Source of the DNA: Sulfitobacter faviae | GTDB taxonomy: Bacteria; Pseudomonadota; Alphaproteobacteria; Rhodobacterales; Rhodobacteraceae | Reading direction: 5' to 3' | Assembly (NCBI RefSeq): GCF_029870955.1 | Contig: NZ_PGFQ01000001.1 | Location: forward strand, 310,001-374,000 | DNA length: 64,000 nt | In this document: one piece after another, positions 1-10,108 of the stretch | Numbering within the stretch: the first letter of the stretch is position 1 | Layout of the letters: the number at the start of each line of letters is the position of its first letter | Program-made: the position numbers and the translations under genes | The notes under the pieces: model-generated | The model's input: the letters and a program-made list of their open reading frames with translations, nothing else | The model's database searches: none | Told to the model about the DNA's origin: nothing

Positions 1-1
1 C

Positions 2-106
2 GACATCACGGTCAAAAGCACGCTTGGTCAGGGCACGACCTTTACCGTCTTCATCCCCGGCGCCACGCAATTGGCAGAGCCTGCGACGCTGGCCCAAGCA
101 AGCTAA
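2..106 (+). CDS. C-terminal end of a sensor histidine kinase (partial)
   Basis: The window opens inside a reading frame of 34 codons that ends at a TAA. The residues STLGQGTTFTVFIP match the G2 box and last beta strand of a GHKL (HATPase_c) domain, where ATP binding in two-component sensor kinases ends. A short tail of about 15 residues follows. The sensor and dimerisation domains lie outside the window, so the signal cannot be inferred. A bacteriophytochrome, chemotaxis or other GHKL ATPase tail would look similar. Confidence 0.6.
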   Translation, partial: DITVKSTLGQGTTFTVFIPGATQLAEPATLAQAS

Positions 107-120
107 GCCTTTGAAAACAG

Positions 121-207
121 TGGTGCGGGCGGTGGGACTCGAACCCACACGGGGCTACGCCCCAACAGATTTTAAGTCTGGTATGTCTACCATTCCATCA
201 CGCCCGC
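121..207 (-). tRNA. tRNA-Leu (anticodon UAA)
   Basis: On the minus strand the acceptor arm GCGGGCG pairs with CGCCCGC, followed by discriminator A and an encoded CCA. The anticodon loop CTTAAAA gives UAA. A long variable arm (GTTGGGGCGTAGCCCC region) is present, as expected for a class II tRNA. The T-loop GGTTCGAGTCC is canonical. Confidence 0.95.
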
Positions 208-285
208 ATCGGGGCGCACAATAAGCATCACGCGGGCGGTGTAAATGGGCGAATGCCCCCGGCCCCATGGTTCTGGCACGATGCT

Positions 286-762
286 TCAGGCCGTATCGGC
301 CAGCATGGTTTCCTTCACCGCCTCCATCGCCACATAGGTCGAGGTGCTGGCCACATGCGGCAGGGTTGAAATCACCTCCCCCAGAAAGCGACGATATTCT
401 GACATGTTCCGCGTGCGCACCTTGATCAGATAGTCGAAATGGCTCGCGATCATATGGGCCTGTTCGATCTCTGGCACCTTAGCCACGGCAAGGTTGAAGG
501 CCCGCAAGGCCGCCTCGCGCGTGTCGTTCAGGCGCACCTCGACAAAGGCGACATGATCCAGCCCCAGCCGGATCGGGTCCAAAAGGGCGCGATAGCCAAG
601 GATCACGCCGCTTTCCTCCAACCGGCGCAGACGCGCTTGGGTGGGGGATTTCGACAGGCCGATGCGGCGGGCAAGATCGGTGATGCTGATGCGCCCGTCC
701 TCGGCCAACACCGATAGAATCGCGCTGTCGAACCGGTCCAGATTGAAAAGTTCATTTGACAT
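286..762 (-). CDS. putR: Lrp/AsnC-family regulator of proline catabolism (PutR-like)
   Basis: 158-residue transcription factor. An N-terminal winged helix-turn-helix (RISITDLARRIGLSKSPTQA) is followed by an RAM/ligand-binding domain with the family pattern around HMIASHFDYLIKVRTRN. I start at the ATG giving MSNELFNLDRFD because the fold begins there; an in-frame upstream ATG would add 15 unlikely residues. It is divergent from putA with about 100 bp between them. In alphaproteobacteria such as Rhodobacter an Lrp-type PutR activates putA in response to proline, and this gene has exactly that position. The assignment to proline rests on context plus family. Confidence 0.88.
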   Translation of the reverse strand: MSNELFNLDRFDSAILSVLAEDGRISITDLARRIGLSKSPTQARLRRLEESGVILGYRALLDPIRLGLDHVAFVEVRLNDTREAALRAFNLAVAKVPEIEQAHMIASHFDYLIKVRTRNMSEYRRFLGEVISTLPHVASTSTYVAMEAVKETMLADTA

Positions 763-869
763 GCGGTGACCCTCTCGTTCAGTCCCAACGACTATCATGA
801 CAGACATATTAAGTCGATTAGCCTGCTCAACATGCGGTATTCTGGTCCAAACATCAACTGGAGCTTGCC

Positions 870-3800
870 ATGGCCCTCGATCACGCCCCCGCCCTTCGCC
901 AAACCATCGACGCGCGCACCTATGCTGAGCCTGACGCGCTGCTGACCGAGCTCAAGGCGCAGGCCGATCTTTCGCCCGAGGACCGCGCCAAGATCACCGC
1001 CGATGCTGCGGGTCTGGTGCGTGACATCCGCGGCACCTCGGCCCCCGGCATGATGGAAGTCTTCCTTGCCGAATATGGCCTCAGCACCGAGGAAGGCGTG
1101 GCGCTGATGTGTCTCGCCGAGGCGCTGCTGCGCGTGCCGGATGCCGAGACCATCGATGCGCTGATCGAAGACAAGATCGCCCCGTCGGACTGGGGCCGCC
1201 ACATGGGGCATTCGACCTCGAGCCTTGTCAACGCCTCGACATGGGCGCTGATGCTGACGGGCCGCGTGCTGGATGATGACCAGCCCGGCCCGGTGCGCCA
1301 CCTGCGGGCGGCGATCAAACGTCTGGGGGAGCCGGTGATCCGCACCGCCGTCAGCCGCGCCATGCGCGAGATGGGCCGCCAGTTCGTGCTGGGCGAGGAC
1401 ATTCAGGCCGCGATGAAACGCGCCCGCGGCATGGAGAAGAAGGGCTTCACCTATAGCTACGACATGCTGGGCGAAGCCGCGCGGACCGAGGCCGATGCCA
1501 AACGCTATCACCTCAGCTATTCCCGCGCGATCTCGGCCATTGCAGATGCCTGCACCCATGACGACATCCGCAAGAACCCCGGCATTTCGGTCAAGCTCTC
1601 GGCCCTGCACCCGCGTTACGAGTTGGCGCAGGAAGAGGCCGTGATGCGCGATTTGGTGCCACGCCTCCGGGCGCTGGCGCTCTTGGCGAAATCGGCTGGC
1701 ATGGGCCTCAACATCGATGCCGAGGAGGCCGACCGTTTGGCACTCTCGCTCGAGGTGATCGACACGGTGATGGGCGAGCCCGCGCTGGCCGGTTGGGACG
1801 GTTTCGGCGTGGTCGTGCAGGCCTACGGCCCGCGCGCCGGCGTGGTGATCGACACGCTTTATGACATGGCGCAGCGTCATGACCGCCGCATCATGGTGCG
1901 GCTGGTCAAGGGCGCCTATTGGGACACCGAGATCAAGCAAGCGCAGGTTGAGGGGATCGACGGTTTCCCGGTCTTCACCCGCAAGGCGGCCACGGATGTC
2001 AGCTACATCGCCAATGCCCGCAAACTCTTGGGCATGACCGACCGCATCTACCCGCAGTTCGCCACCCATAACGCCCATACCGTCGCCGCCGTGCTGCATA
2101 TGGCCGACGACCCCGAGGCCTACGAGTTCCAGCGCCTGCATGGCATGGGCGAGACGCTGCATGACATCGTTATGCAGAAACACGGCACCCGCTGCCGCAT
2201 CTACGCTCCCGTCGGCGCGCACCGCGATCTGCTGGCCTATCTCGTCCGGCGTCTGCTGGAGAACGGCGCGAACTCCAGCTTCGTGAACCAGATCGTTGAC
2301 GAGGACGTGCCGCCAGAAGTCGTGGCCGCCGACCCCTTCGACCAACTTCAGGACAACGCCCCAACGATCCCGAAAGGGCCAGAGGTGTTCCAACCGCAGC
2401 GCGCCAATGCGCGGGGCTTCGATCTGGCGCATACTCCAACCCTCGCCGCGATCGAAGAAGCCCGCGCCCCCTTCGCGGACGCCACATGGGAAGCCGCACC
2501 GCTGCTGGCGGGCGAAGCTGCGCCCGAGGCGGATGAAACCGTCGCCAATCCCACCGGGGGTGCCTCTCCCGGCACGGTGCGCCCTGCTTCCGAGGCCGAT
2601 GTGGCCACGGCGCTCGACAATGCCGCGCCTTGGGACGCCTCGCTGAACACCCGCCGCGCCACGCTTCTGCGCGCCGCCGACATGTTCGAGGACCGCTATG
2701 GCGAGATCTTTGCCATCCTTGCCCGCGAAGCCGGTAAGCAACTGCCCGACTGCGTGGCCGAGCTGCGCGAGGCGGTGGATTTCCTGCGCTACTACGCCGG
2801 TCAGGCCACCAACGAGCCGCCCGCGGACATCTTCACCTGCATCTCGCCGTGGAACTTCCCGCTGGCGATCTTCTGCGGGCAGGTCACGGCAGCATTGGCC
2901 GCAGGCAATGCCGTACTGGCCAAACCGGCCGAACAAACCCCGCTGATCGCACAGCTTGCCGTCAAGGTGCTGCACGAGGCCGGCGTGCCGCGCGCGGCGC
3001 TGCAACTGCTGCCGGGCGGCGGCGAGGTGGGCGCGGCACTCACGGGCGACGCCCGCGTCAACGGCGTGGCCTTCACCGGCTCCACCGCCACCGCCCTGCG
3101 CATCCGCGCCAACATGGCCGAACACTGCGCCCCCGGCACCCCGCTGATTGCCGAGACCGGCGGTCTTAACGCCATGATCGTCGACAGCACCGCCCTGCCC
3201 GAGCAGGCCGTGCAGGCGATCGTCGAAAGCGCCTTCCAGTCCGCGGGCCAGCGCTGCTCCGCCGTGCGCTGCCTCTACGTGCAAGAGGACATCGCCGAGG
3301 ACCTGATCACCATGCTCAAGGGCGCAATGCAGGCGCTGCGCATGGGCGATCCGTGGCATCTGTCGACCGACGTGGGCCCCGTCATCGATAATGCCGCGCG
3401 CCAGACCATCGTCGATCATGTCGAGGCCGCCCGCGCGGAGGGCCGGCTGATCGCCGAATTGAAAGCGCCCGAAGGCGGCACTTTCGTCGGCCCCGCGATC
3501 CTGCGGGTGAACGGCATCAGCGACATGAAGCGGGAAATCTTCGGCCCCGTGCTGCATGTGGCGACCTTCAAGAGCCATGAGCTCGACGCCGTGATCGACG
3601 CGATCAATGCAACCGGCTACGGCCTCACCTTCGGCCTGCACACGCGGATCGACGACCGGGTGCAGCATGTCTCGGAGCGGATCGAGGCGGGCAATATCTA
3701 TGTGAACCGCAACCAGATCGGCGCCATCGTCGGCAGCCAGCCCTTCGGTGGCGAGGGGCTTTCGGGCACCGGGCCGAAGGCGGGCGGGCCGAACTATCTG

Positions 3801-4286
3801 GAGCGTTTCGCGGCGCCCGACCATCAGGAGGCCGCGGGCACATGGGACAACGCGCAGCAGAGCCTGCCCGACCTCCCCGCGCATCCCTCCACCGTGCTTG
3901 AAACCCAGTCGATGCCCGGGCCGACCGGCGAGAGCAACCGCCTCTCCACTCTGCCCCGCCCCGCGCTTCTCTGCATGGGACCGGGGGCCGAGGCGGCCAC
4001 GGCGCAGGCCAAGGCCGTGCGCGCCCTCGGCGGTGTCGCGGTTGAGGCCACAGGCCGCATCGACCCCGAAGGGCTCACCACCGGCCCGGCCTATGGCGGC
4101 GTGCTCTGGTGGGGCGATGAGGAGACGGCGCGGCAGATCGACAAGGCGCTGGCGGCCCGCGAGGGGGCGATCATCCCGCTTCTGCGCGGCAAGCCCGACA
4201 CCGCGCGCGTCCGCGCCGAGCGCCATGTCTGTGTTGACACCACCGCCTCGGGCGGCAATGCACAGCTCTTGGGAATGATGGCCTGA
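870..4286 (+). CDS. putA: Bifunctional proline dehydrogenase / glutamate-semialdehyde dehydrogenase
   Basis: 1138-residue PutA that oxidises proline to glutamate in two steps with substrate channelling. The FAD-dependent proline dehydrogenase barrel spans roughly residues 60-480 (VKLSALHPRYE, RLVKGAYWDTEIK, FATHNAHT). The aldehyde dehydrogenase module spans about 540-1000, with the NAD-site PWNFPL near 660, general-base Glu in AETGGLN near 760 and nucleophile Cys in GQRCSA near 793. A further C-terminal segment of about 130 residues follows. There is no N-terminal ribbon-helix-helix DNA-binding domain, so this PutA is not self-regulating; this fits a separate PutR next door. Confidence 0.97.
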   Translation: MALDHAPALRQTIDARTYAEPDALLTELKAQADLSPEDRAKITADAAGLVRDIRGTSAPGMMEVFLAEYGLSTEEGVALMCLAEALLRVPDAETIDALIEDKIAPSDWGRHMGHSTSSLVNASTWALMLTGRVLDDDQPGPVRHLRAAIKRLGEPVIRTAVSRAMREMGRQFVLGEDIQAAMKRARGMEKKGFTYSYDMLGEAARTEADAKRYHLSYSRAISAIADACTHDDIRKNPGISVKLSALHPRYELAQEEAVMRDLVPRLRALALLAKSAGMGLNIDAEEADRLALSLEVIDTVMGEPALAGWDGFGVVVQAYGPRAGVVIDTLYDMAQRHDRRIMVRLVKGAYWDTEIKQAQVEGIDGFPVFTRKAATDVSYIANARKLLGMTDRIYPQFATHNAHTVAAVLHMADDPEAYEFQRLHGMGETLHDIVMQKHGTRCRIYAPVGAHRDLLAYLVRRLLENGANSSFVNQIVDEDVPPEVVAADPFDQLQDNAPTIPKGPEVFQPQRANARGFDLAHTPTLAAIEEARAPFADATWEAAPLLAGEAAPEADETVANPTGGASPGTVRPASEADVATALDNAAPWDASLNTRRATLLRAADMFEDRYGEIFAILAREAGKQLPDCVAELREAVDFLRYYAGQATNEPPADIFTCISPWNFPLAIFCGQVTAALAAGNAVLAKPAEQTPLIAQLAVKVLHEAGVPRAALQLLPGGGEVGAALTGDARVNGVAFTGSTATALRIRANMAEHCAPGTPLIAETGGLNAMIVDSTALPEQAVQAIVESAFQSAGQRCSAVRCLYVQEDIAEDLITMLKGAMQALRMGDPWHLSTDVGPVIDNAARQTIVDHVEAARAEGRLIAELKAPEGGTFVGPAILRVNGISDMKREIFGPVLHVATFKSHELDAVIDAINATGYGLTFGLHTRIDDRVQHVSERIEAGNIYVNRNQIGAIVGSQPFGGEGLSGTGPKAGGPNYLERFAAPDHQEAAGTWDNAQQSLPDLPAHPSTVLETQSMPGPTGESNRLSTLPRPALLCMGPGAEAATAQAKAVRALGGVAVEATGRIDPEGLTTGPAYGGVLWWGDEETARQIDKALAAREGAIIPLLRGKPDTARVRAERHVCVDTTASGGNAQLLGMMA

Positions 4287-4312
4287 ACGGGCCGCGCAAT
4301 GAGGGGAGCGCC

Positions 4313-5464
4313 ATGCTGACGAACCGCGATATCGAAGAGTTGACGCAGTTTCGCAGGGCGCTCCACCAATACCCCGAGATCTCGGGCGAGGAAGTGGAGA
4401 CCGCCCGAACCATCGCGGCGGAACTGGAAAAGCTCGCGCCTACGCGCATCCTCACCGGCCTTGGCGGGAATGGGGTGGCGGCGGTTTTCGATAGCGGCAA
4501 CCCCGGCCCCACGGTGCTCTTCCGCGCGGAACTCGACGCCCTGCCGATCCCCGAGGAACATGACATTCCTTGGGTCTCTAAGGTGCCGGGCAAGTCCCAC
4601 GTCTGCGGCCACGACGGTCATATGACCATGCTCTTGGCGCTCGGTCGGATGATCGGGCGCCGCCCCGTCGCAAAGGGCCGCGTGGTGCTGATGTTCCAAC
4701 CGGCCGAGGAGGACGGCAGCGGCGCGCGGGCGGTGGTGAACGACCCCACCTATGCCGAGATCGCTGCCGATTACGCCTTTGCCATCCATGTCGAGCCGGG
4801 CCGCCCCTTTGGCCATGTCGACACCGCGCCCGCGCTGATCAACTGCGCCTCGAAAGGCATCTCCATCGCCCTGCACGGCAAGACCGCCCATGCCGCCAGC
4901 CCCGAGGATGGCACCTCCCCCGCCCTTGCGCTGGCCGAGTTGATCCCGGCGCTGCAAGCGCTCGGCCCCGGCGGGCCGCTTGACGATGACTTCCGTCTCG
5001 TCACCCTCACCCATCTGCGCATGGGCGAGCCGACCTTTGGCGTCGCCCCTGGCGAAGCGGCGCTCTATGCCACCCTGCGCAGCACCCGCGACGATGCGCT
5101 GGCCGAGATCGAAGTGGCCCTGCACGCCGAAGTCGCCCGCGTGACCGAGGCCCATGGGCTGACGGCAGCTTTCGCGGAATCAGACCATTTCGCCGCCTCC
5201 ATCAACCACCCCGAAGCCTACGCGATCGCCGCCGCGGCGATGGACGCGCTTGGCGTGTCGCACGGGCAGAAAAACTTGCCGATGCGCGCCTCCGAGGATT
5301 TCGGCCTGTTCGGGCGCGATGCCAAGGCCGCGATGCTCTGCCTTGGCCCCGGCGAGGGCTACGCCGCCCTGCACAATCCCGATTACGATTTCCCCGATGA
5401 TCTGATCCCCTTAGGCGCCGGTATTTTTGAGCGGATCGCACGGGATTTGCTCGGTTCCGCTTGA
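4313..5464 (+). CDS. M20-family amidohydrolase (hippurate/N-acyl amino acid hydrolase type)
   Basis: 383-residue metallopeptidase-fold amidohydrolase, 26 bp after putA and probably co-transcribed. Metal ligands are visible: HVCGHDGHM near residue 100, the Glu pair in QPAEEDGSGA near 130, a conserved His in FAIHVEPG, and the C-terminal His in AALHNPDYDF. The small dimerisation domain (about 180-290) includes KTAHAASPEDG. Such enzymes release amino acids from N-acyl or related amides in the cytoplasm. Next to putA, a role in supplying amino acids for catabolism is reasonable, but the substrate cannot be read from sequence. Confidence 0.88.
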   Translation: MLTNRDIEELTQFRRALHQYPEISGEEVETARTIAAELEKLAPTRILTGLGGNGVAAVFDSGNPGPTVLFRAELDALPIPEEHDIPWVSKVPGKSHVCGHDGHMTMLLALGRMIGRRPVAKGRVVLMFQPAEEDGSGARAVVNDPTYAEIAADYAFAIHVEPGRPFGHVDTAPALINCASKGISIALHGKTAHAASPEDGTSPALALAELIPALQALGPGGPLDDDFRLVTLTHLRMGEPTFGVAPGEAALYATLRSTRDDALAEIEVALHAEVARVTEAHGLTAAFAESDHFAASINHPEAYAIAAAAMDALGVSHGQKNLPMRASEDFGLFGRDAKAAMLCLGPGEGYAALHNPDYDFPDDLIPLGAGIFERIARDLLGSA

Positions 5465-5549
5465 CAGAAGCCCCCGCGGGCGCAGCTAAGGGCATGACGA
5501 TCCCCCGCGCCGCTTGACGCTGCGGACGACTTGGCAAAGGCTGGCCCGC

Positions 5550-6293
5550 ATGTTCCCGATCCGCGATCACAACCCCTCGGGCCGAACGCCCTTCGTCACC
5601 TATGGGCTGATGGCGCTCAACATTGGGGTGTTCCTGTCGTCCCTGTCGCTGATGGCGGATGAGCGCGCCTTGGCCGAGTTTTACTACAGCTACGCCCTGC
5701 TGCCCGCGCGGCTGAGCCATGGGGAGGGGTATTTCGGCCTCATCACCTCGCAATTTCTGCATGGCGGCTGGATGCATCTGGCGGGTAACATGCTGTTTTT
5801 GTGGATATTCGGCGACAATGTCGAAGATGAGATGGGCCATGGGCGCTATCTGCTGTTCTACCTTGCCTGCGGCATCGCCGCGGGTCTGGGCCAAGTCGTG
5901 ACAGAACCGCTCTCATGGGTGCCTATGGTCGGGGCCTCGGGCGCGATTGCGGGGGTGATGGGAGGCTACCTGCTGCTCTTCCCCCGTGCCAAGGTCGACA
6001 TTCTGGTGATCTTTATCGTGTTTTTCCGCATCTTCGCGATCCCGGCGTGGATCATGCTGGGCCTGTGGTTCGGCATGCAATTCATTGGCGGGATCGGGGC
6101 CACGCCGGGCACCGGCGGGGTGGCCTATTGGGCCCATGCGGGCGGGTTCATCGCGGGGCTGCTGCTGACCTTGCCGCTCTGGCTGCGGCGGGGCGGCTTT
6201 GCCTTTTGGCGGCAAACCCACGGCCATCCGCCCCATGCCGCCGCAGACTATGACCTGAGCGAAAGTCGCATTCCGAAAGTGAGACGCAAATGA
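5550..6293 (+). CDS. Rhomboid-family intramembrane serine protease
   Basis: 247-residue polytopic membrane protein with about six hydrophobic segments. The catalytic Ser lies in VGASGAIAGVMG (near residue 130) and the catalytic His in YWAHAGGFIAG (near 195), the rhomboid dyad. HGGWMHLAGNMLFLW and the following acidic loop match the L1/TM2 region of the family. I chose the ATG at 5550 (MFPIRDHNPS), typical of alphaproteobacterial rhomboids; a TTG at 5514 would extend it by 12 residues. It overlaps the next gene by 4 bp (ATGA), so the two are translationally coupled. Confidence 0.9.
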   Translation: MFPIRDHNPSGRTPFVTYGLMALNIGVFLSSLSLMADERALAEFYYSYALLPARLSHGEGYFGLITSQFLHGGWMHLAGNMLFLWIFGDNVEDEMGHGRYLLFYLACGIAAGLGQVVTEPLSWVPMVGASGAIAGVMGGYLLLFPRAKVDILVIFIVFFRIFAIPAWIMLGLWFGMQFIGGIGATPGTGGVAYWAHAGGFIAGLLLTLPLWLRRGGFAFWRQTHGHPPHAAADYDLSESRIPKVRRK

Positions 6294-6676
6294 CCGAAAC
6301 CTCCGAAACCCGCCGCGCCTCTTGCCACTGCGGGGCCGTGGTGATCGAAGCGCTGTTTCCGCGCGGTCTGGCCTCGGCCGCGCGCTGCACCTGCTCCTTT
6401 TGCCGCCGCCGCGGCGCCGCCACGGTAACGGCTCCGGTCGAGACGGTGACCGTGTTGAAAGGGGCCGAGAACCTCACGCTCTACACTTGGGGCACGCATA
6501 CGGCGCAGCACTATTTCTGTAAGACCTGCGGCATCTACACCCACCACCGCCGCCGCTCGAACCCCGATGAATGCGGCGTGAACCTTGGTGCGATCGAAGG
6601 GGTCCTGCCTTGGGAGATGGAGCCGCTGCCCTATAGCGATGGCATCAACCACCCTTCGGACCGCGACCCCGGTTAG
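6290..6676 (+). CDS. GFA/CENP-V domain zinc protein
   Basis: 128-residue protein of the glutathione-dependent formaldehyde-activating (GFA) fold. Zinc-binding cysteines are seen in SCHCGAV, CTCSFCRR and FCKTCGIYTHH. Most members are not proven to act on formaldehyde, so the name is structural. It is coupled to the rhomboid gene and meets the minus-strand DUF2235 gene tail to tail with overlapping stop codons. Confidence 0.85.
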   Translation: MTETSETRRASCHCGAVVIEALFPRGLASAARCTCSFCRRRGAATVTAPVETVTVLKGAENLTLYTWGTHTAQHYFCKTCGIYTHHRRRSNPDECGVNLGAIEGVLPWEMEPLPYSDGINHPSDRDPG

Positions 6677-7764
6677 AGGCTGGAAATCACCCCCTGCATC
6701 CGGGCCAGCAACCCCGGTTGTGGCGCGGCTTGTTCGCGGCGCTGCTCCACGCTTTCGTGCAGCCGCTCGGACGGGTCCGCGCCCACCACCCGGCGGCGGC
6801 GGGTCACCAGCATCTTGCCATAGCCGCGCCAGCGCCCGATGGAGGGCGCGGCGGGATCTTGATCGAACCGCGTGGCCCAACCTGCGGGCAGTGGCAGGCC
6901 GCTTTCCTCCATCCGCGACAGCAGCCAGACCAGCGGGATATTGGCCAAGGGGCGCGCGGCCTCATGCCCGCCCAACTGGCCGCCCACGTCGCCATGGGTG
7001 CCGGGGAACCAGACCTGCTCAAGCCGCCCGTCATAGCCCTCGGGCGTGGTCCATAGCACCGGGGCATAGGCGACGCGGGTCTCGTTCAGGGCCAGCGCCT
7101 GAAAGCCGTTCTTCACGTTGCGGCTCAGGTCGTGGTTGTGGAACATATGCAGCGGCTGCGAGAACCGCCAGAACAGCGGCGCGTTGAGTCCCAGCGACTT
7201 GACCGTATCCCAAACGCCAATCGCCTCGATCTCAACCTCGGGGTGGCAGTTGGCCCGGGCAAAGAGTTCGCCCGCCTTACTCAGATGATGCGCCTCATAA
7301 TGGCGGTAAACATCGCGGATGTTACGCTCTGTCGCCACCTCGGCGCGCAGAAGCCCCACCCGGTCGATCACCCCGGCGAGGGAGCGTACCGCATAGCCGC
7401 CGCGCGAATAGCCCAGCAGGAAAATCCGATCTCCGGGTCGGTAGCGCGAGGCGAGATATCCATAGGCGCGGCGGATTTGCCGGTTGATCCCGCGGCCCAA
7501 GATCACATCCATAGCGCTGCGCCAATCGCGCCATTGCAGCCCCGGCTCGTAATAGATCGACAGGGCGCTGCCCATCTCGCGGCAGAGGCCATAGGCAATG
7601 CCCGCATTGGTCTCGCGCCCCAGTTCGAGCGAGGACATGGTCCCGTCGAGGATGATAACATGGGTCACCGCCCCCCGGCGCGGGCCGAAGTCGCTTTCAG
7701 GCCGCCGCCAGAACCGCCCGAAGAGCCGTTGGAACAGGGTTTTACTCGGCTGCGATTGCGGCAC
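6673..7764 (-). CDS. DUF2235 alpha/beta-hydrolase domain protein
   Basis: About 363 residues. The conserved block THVIILDGTMSS opens the domain, and the nucleophile elbow is LLGYSRGGYAVRS (GxSxG with Ser). IEAIGVWDTVKSLG and WFPGTHGDVGG are typical later DUF2235 motifs; some relatives are type VI secretion phospholipase effectors, others are housekeeping hydrolases. No ATG fits well: I prefer a GTG at 7764, preceded by a GGGAG about 10 bp upstream, which overlaps the 3' end of the coxL-like gene by 23 bp. No secretion genes are nearby, so I do not call it an effector. Confidence 0.78.
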   Translation of the reverse strand: MPQSQPSKTLFQRLFGRFWRRPESDFGPRRGAVTHVIILDGTMSSLELGRETNAGIAYGLCREMGSALSIYYEPGLQWRDWRSAMDVILGRGINRQIRRAYGYLASRYRPGDRIFLLGYSRGGYAVRSLAGVIDRVGLLRAEVATERNIRDVYRHYEAHHLSKAGELFARANCHPEVEIEAIGVWDTVKSLGLNAPLFWRFSQPLHMFHNHDLSRNVKNGFQALALNETRVAYAPVLWTTPEGYDGRLEQVWFPGTHGDVGGQLGGHEAARPLANIPLVWLLSRMEESGLPLPAGWATRFDQDPAAPSIGRWRGYGKMLVTRRRRVVGADPSERLHESVEQRREQAAPQPGLLARMQGVISSL

Positions 7765-10038
7765 CTTGCAGCATCTCCCAGACCCGGTGCGGGGTGAACG
7801 GCATATCTGCCTGCCGCACGCCGCGTTCCCACAGGGCATCTTGCACCGCATTCGACACCGCCGCCAAGGCGCCAACGGTGCCCGCCTCCCCGCAGCCCTT
7901 CATGCCCATGACATTGGCCGTGGAGGGCACCGGTTCGGAGGTGAAGGAGATCATCGGCAGATCGGCCGCGCGGGGCATGGCGTAATCCATGAAGGTGGCG
8001 GTCAAAAGCTGGCCGTCCTCGTCATAGACCACCCGCTCCTGCACCGCTTGGCCAATGCCCTGCGCCACACCGCCATGGACTTGCCCCTCGGCCAGCATCG
8101 GGTTGATCAGATTGCCGAAATCGTCGACCACCGTGTAACGGTCGAGCGTCACCACCCCGGTTTCGGGGTCGATCACCACCTCGGCCACATGCGCCCCGTT
8201 GGGATAGCTGCGCCCCGGCAGGCTGGCGCGTTCGTGATGGCTCAGCAGATCGTCCCGGCCCTTGGCGCGGGCCATCTCGGCCACCTCAAGCATGGTCGGG
8301 CTGATGTTCGACCCTTCCGCGCGAAAGCGTTCGTCGTCAAAGGTGATATCCGCAGCAGCGACGCCCAACTCTTCGGCCAGAAAGGCGGTGAAGACTTCGG
8401 TGATCTTCGCCACTGTGGCCAAGGTCGCCGTATTCTGCGTGGTGACCGAGCGCGAACCGCCGGTGCCGCCACCCTTCTTGATCAGATCGCTGTCGCCCTG
8501 CACCACGTCGATCCGCTCGGCGGGGATGCCAGTCTGATCCGAGAGGAACTGCGCATAGACCGTCTCATGCCCCTGCCCATTGCTTTGGGTGCCGACATAG
8601 ATCGTCACCCGGCCATCGCCCTCGAAAACCACTTTGGCCCCTTCGGAGGGATCGCCCAAAATGCTCTCGATATAGTAACACAGCCCCTGACCGCGCAGCA
8701 GGCCGCGCTTGGCATCCGCCGCCCGGCGCGCGGCAAAACCGTCGCGGTCGGCCTCTTGCCCCACACGGGCCAGCAGCCGCGCGAAATCGCCCACGTCGTA
8801 AAGCTCGCCCGTGGCAGTGGTATAGGGGAATTGCTCAGGCTTGATGAAGTTGATCCGCCGCAACTCCCACGGATCGACGCCCAACTCACGCGCCGCACGG
8901 TCCATCAGCCGCTCCAGCACATAGATCGCTTCGGGCCGTCCGGCCCCACGGTAGGCGTCGACCTGCACGGTGTTGGTGTAGAACCCTTCGACATGCAGAT
9001 AGGTGTCTTGCACGTCATAGACGCCCATCAAGACCTTGGAGAAGAGCTGCGACTGGATCGGCTGGCCGAACTGGCTGTTATAAGCCCCAAGGTTGCAGCG
9101 TGTATCGACACGGTAGGCGGTGATCTTGTGGTTTTCGTCAAAGGCAAACTCGGCCCAAGACAACAGATCGCGCCCCCCGTTGTCGGTGAGCATGGCTTCG
9201 GTCCGCTCCGACATCCAGCGCACCGGACGGCCCAGCGCCCGCGCGGCTTGGGCCACGCAGAAATACTCCGGGTAGGTCATCGCCTTCATGCCGAACCCAC
9301 CGCCCACATCGGGATTGGTCACGCGCACCGCGTCTTCGGGCAGGCCGAAGGCTTTGGTCAGAAACCCCTTATGCGCCCAGACGCCCTGCCCGCCCAGCGC
9401 CACATGCAACCGGCCCTCTGTCCATTCGGCATAGCAGCCACGCGGCTCCATGGAGTTGACGATGATACGATTATCCCCCACCTCCAGCTTGACGCGATGG
9501 GCGGCCTTGGCAAAAGCCGCCTCGACCTTGGCCTCATCGCCCATATGCCAGTCAAAGGCGCGGTTGTCGGGGGCCTCTGCATGCAGGGTCTCACCGCCCT
9601 GGGCGACATCCATCTTGGCGGGCAGATCGTCAGCGTCGAAAAGGATCATCTCCGCCGCGTCGCGGGCCTGTTGCAAACTCTCGGCCACCACCAGCGCCAC
9701 CGGCTCGCCCACATAGCGCACGCGGTCCTTGGCCAGCATCGGACGCAGCGGTGCCGCCCCTTTGCTGCCATCACGGTTGTCGACGACCGTATGCGGCAGG
9801 GCGATATTCAGTCCCGCCGCCTCCAGATCGGCGCAGGTCAGCACCAGATGCACGCCATCCGCCGCGCGGGCATCGTCTACGTCCAACTCAGTGATCACCC
9901 CATGGGCCACGGGCGCGCGGAAAAAAACGCCATGCAGCGCCTCGGCGGGGCGATATCATCAACATAGCGGCCCGCACCGGTCAGGAAGCGGTGGTCTTCC
10001 ACCCGTTTGACCGGCTGGCTTTTCCCGAACTTTTCCAT
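7742..10038 (-). CDS. coxL: Form II CoxL-type molybdopterin-binding hydroxylase subunit (one-base frame interruption)
   Basis: Restored length 765 residues. It is the large molybdenum-cofactor subunit of the xanthine dehydrogenase/CO dehydrogenase family. The active-site loop reads AYRGAGR, the signature of form II CoxL proteins, not the AYxCSFR of true CO dehydrogenase. The GVGQ-type cofactor region is seen as GTQSNGQGHE, and the active-site Glu lies in MKGCGEAGTVG. The start MEKFGKSQPVKRVEDHRFL is in a different frame from the body: one base is missing from the GGGG run at 9947-9950. No small (2Fe-2S) or medium (FAD) subunit gene flanks it, so its partners must be elsewhere or it works differently. 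Substrate unknown. Confidence 0.85.
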
Positions 10039-10108
10039 CTGACACCGCCCTTGCTGCCCTGCCTCTTTCAGCGCAACAGTAGCGGGCGCGCCGCCAGTGT
10101 CCAGAGGC

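Noticed and set aside
795..4226. 1143-codon frame on the minus strand
   Set aside because: It is the antisense shadow of putA; the protein is low-complexity Gly/Ala/Arg/His without a family, while the plus strand has all PutA motifs.
9921..9927. Seven-A run as the cause of the CoxL frame break
   Set aside because: The family sequence LHGVFFRAP reads correctly through this run; the frame is lost upstream, at the GGGG of 9947-9950.
7598..9967. 789-codon frame on the plus strand
   Set aside because: Shadow of the CoxL-type gene, with no domain of its own.
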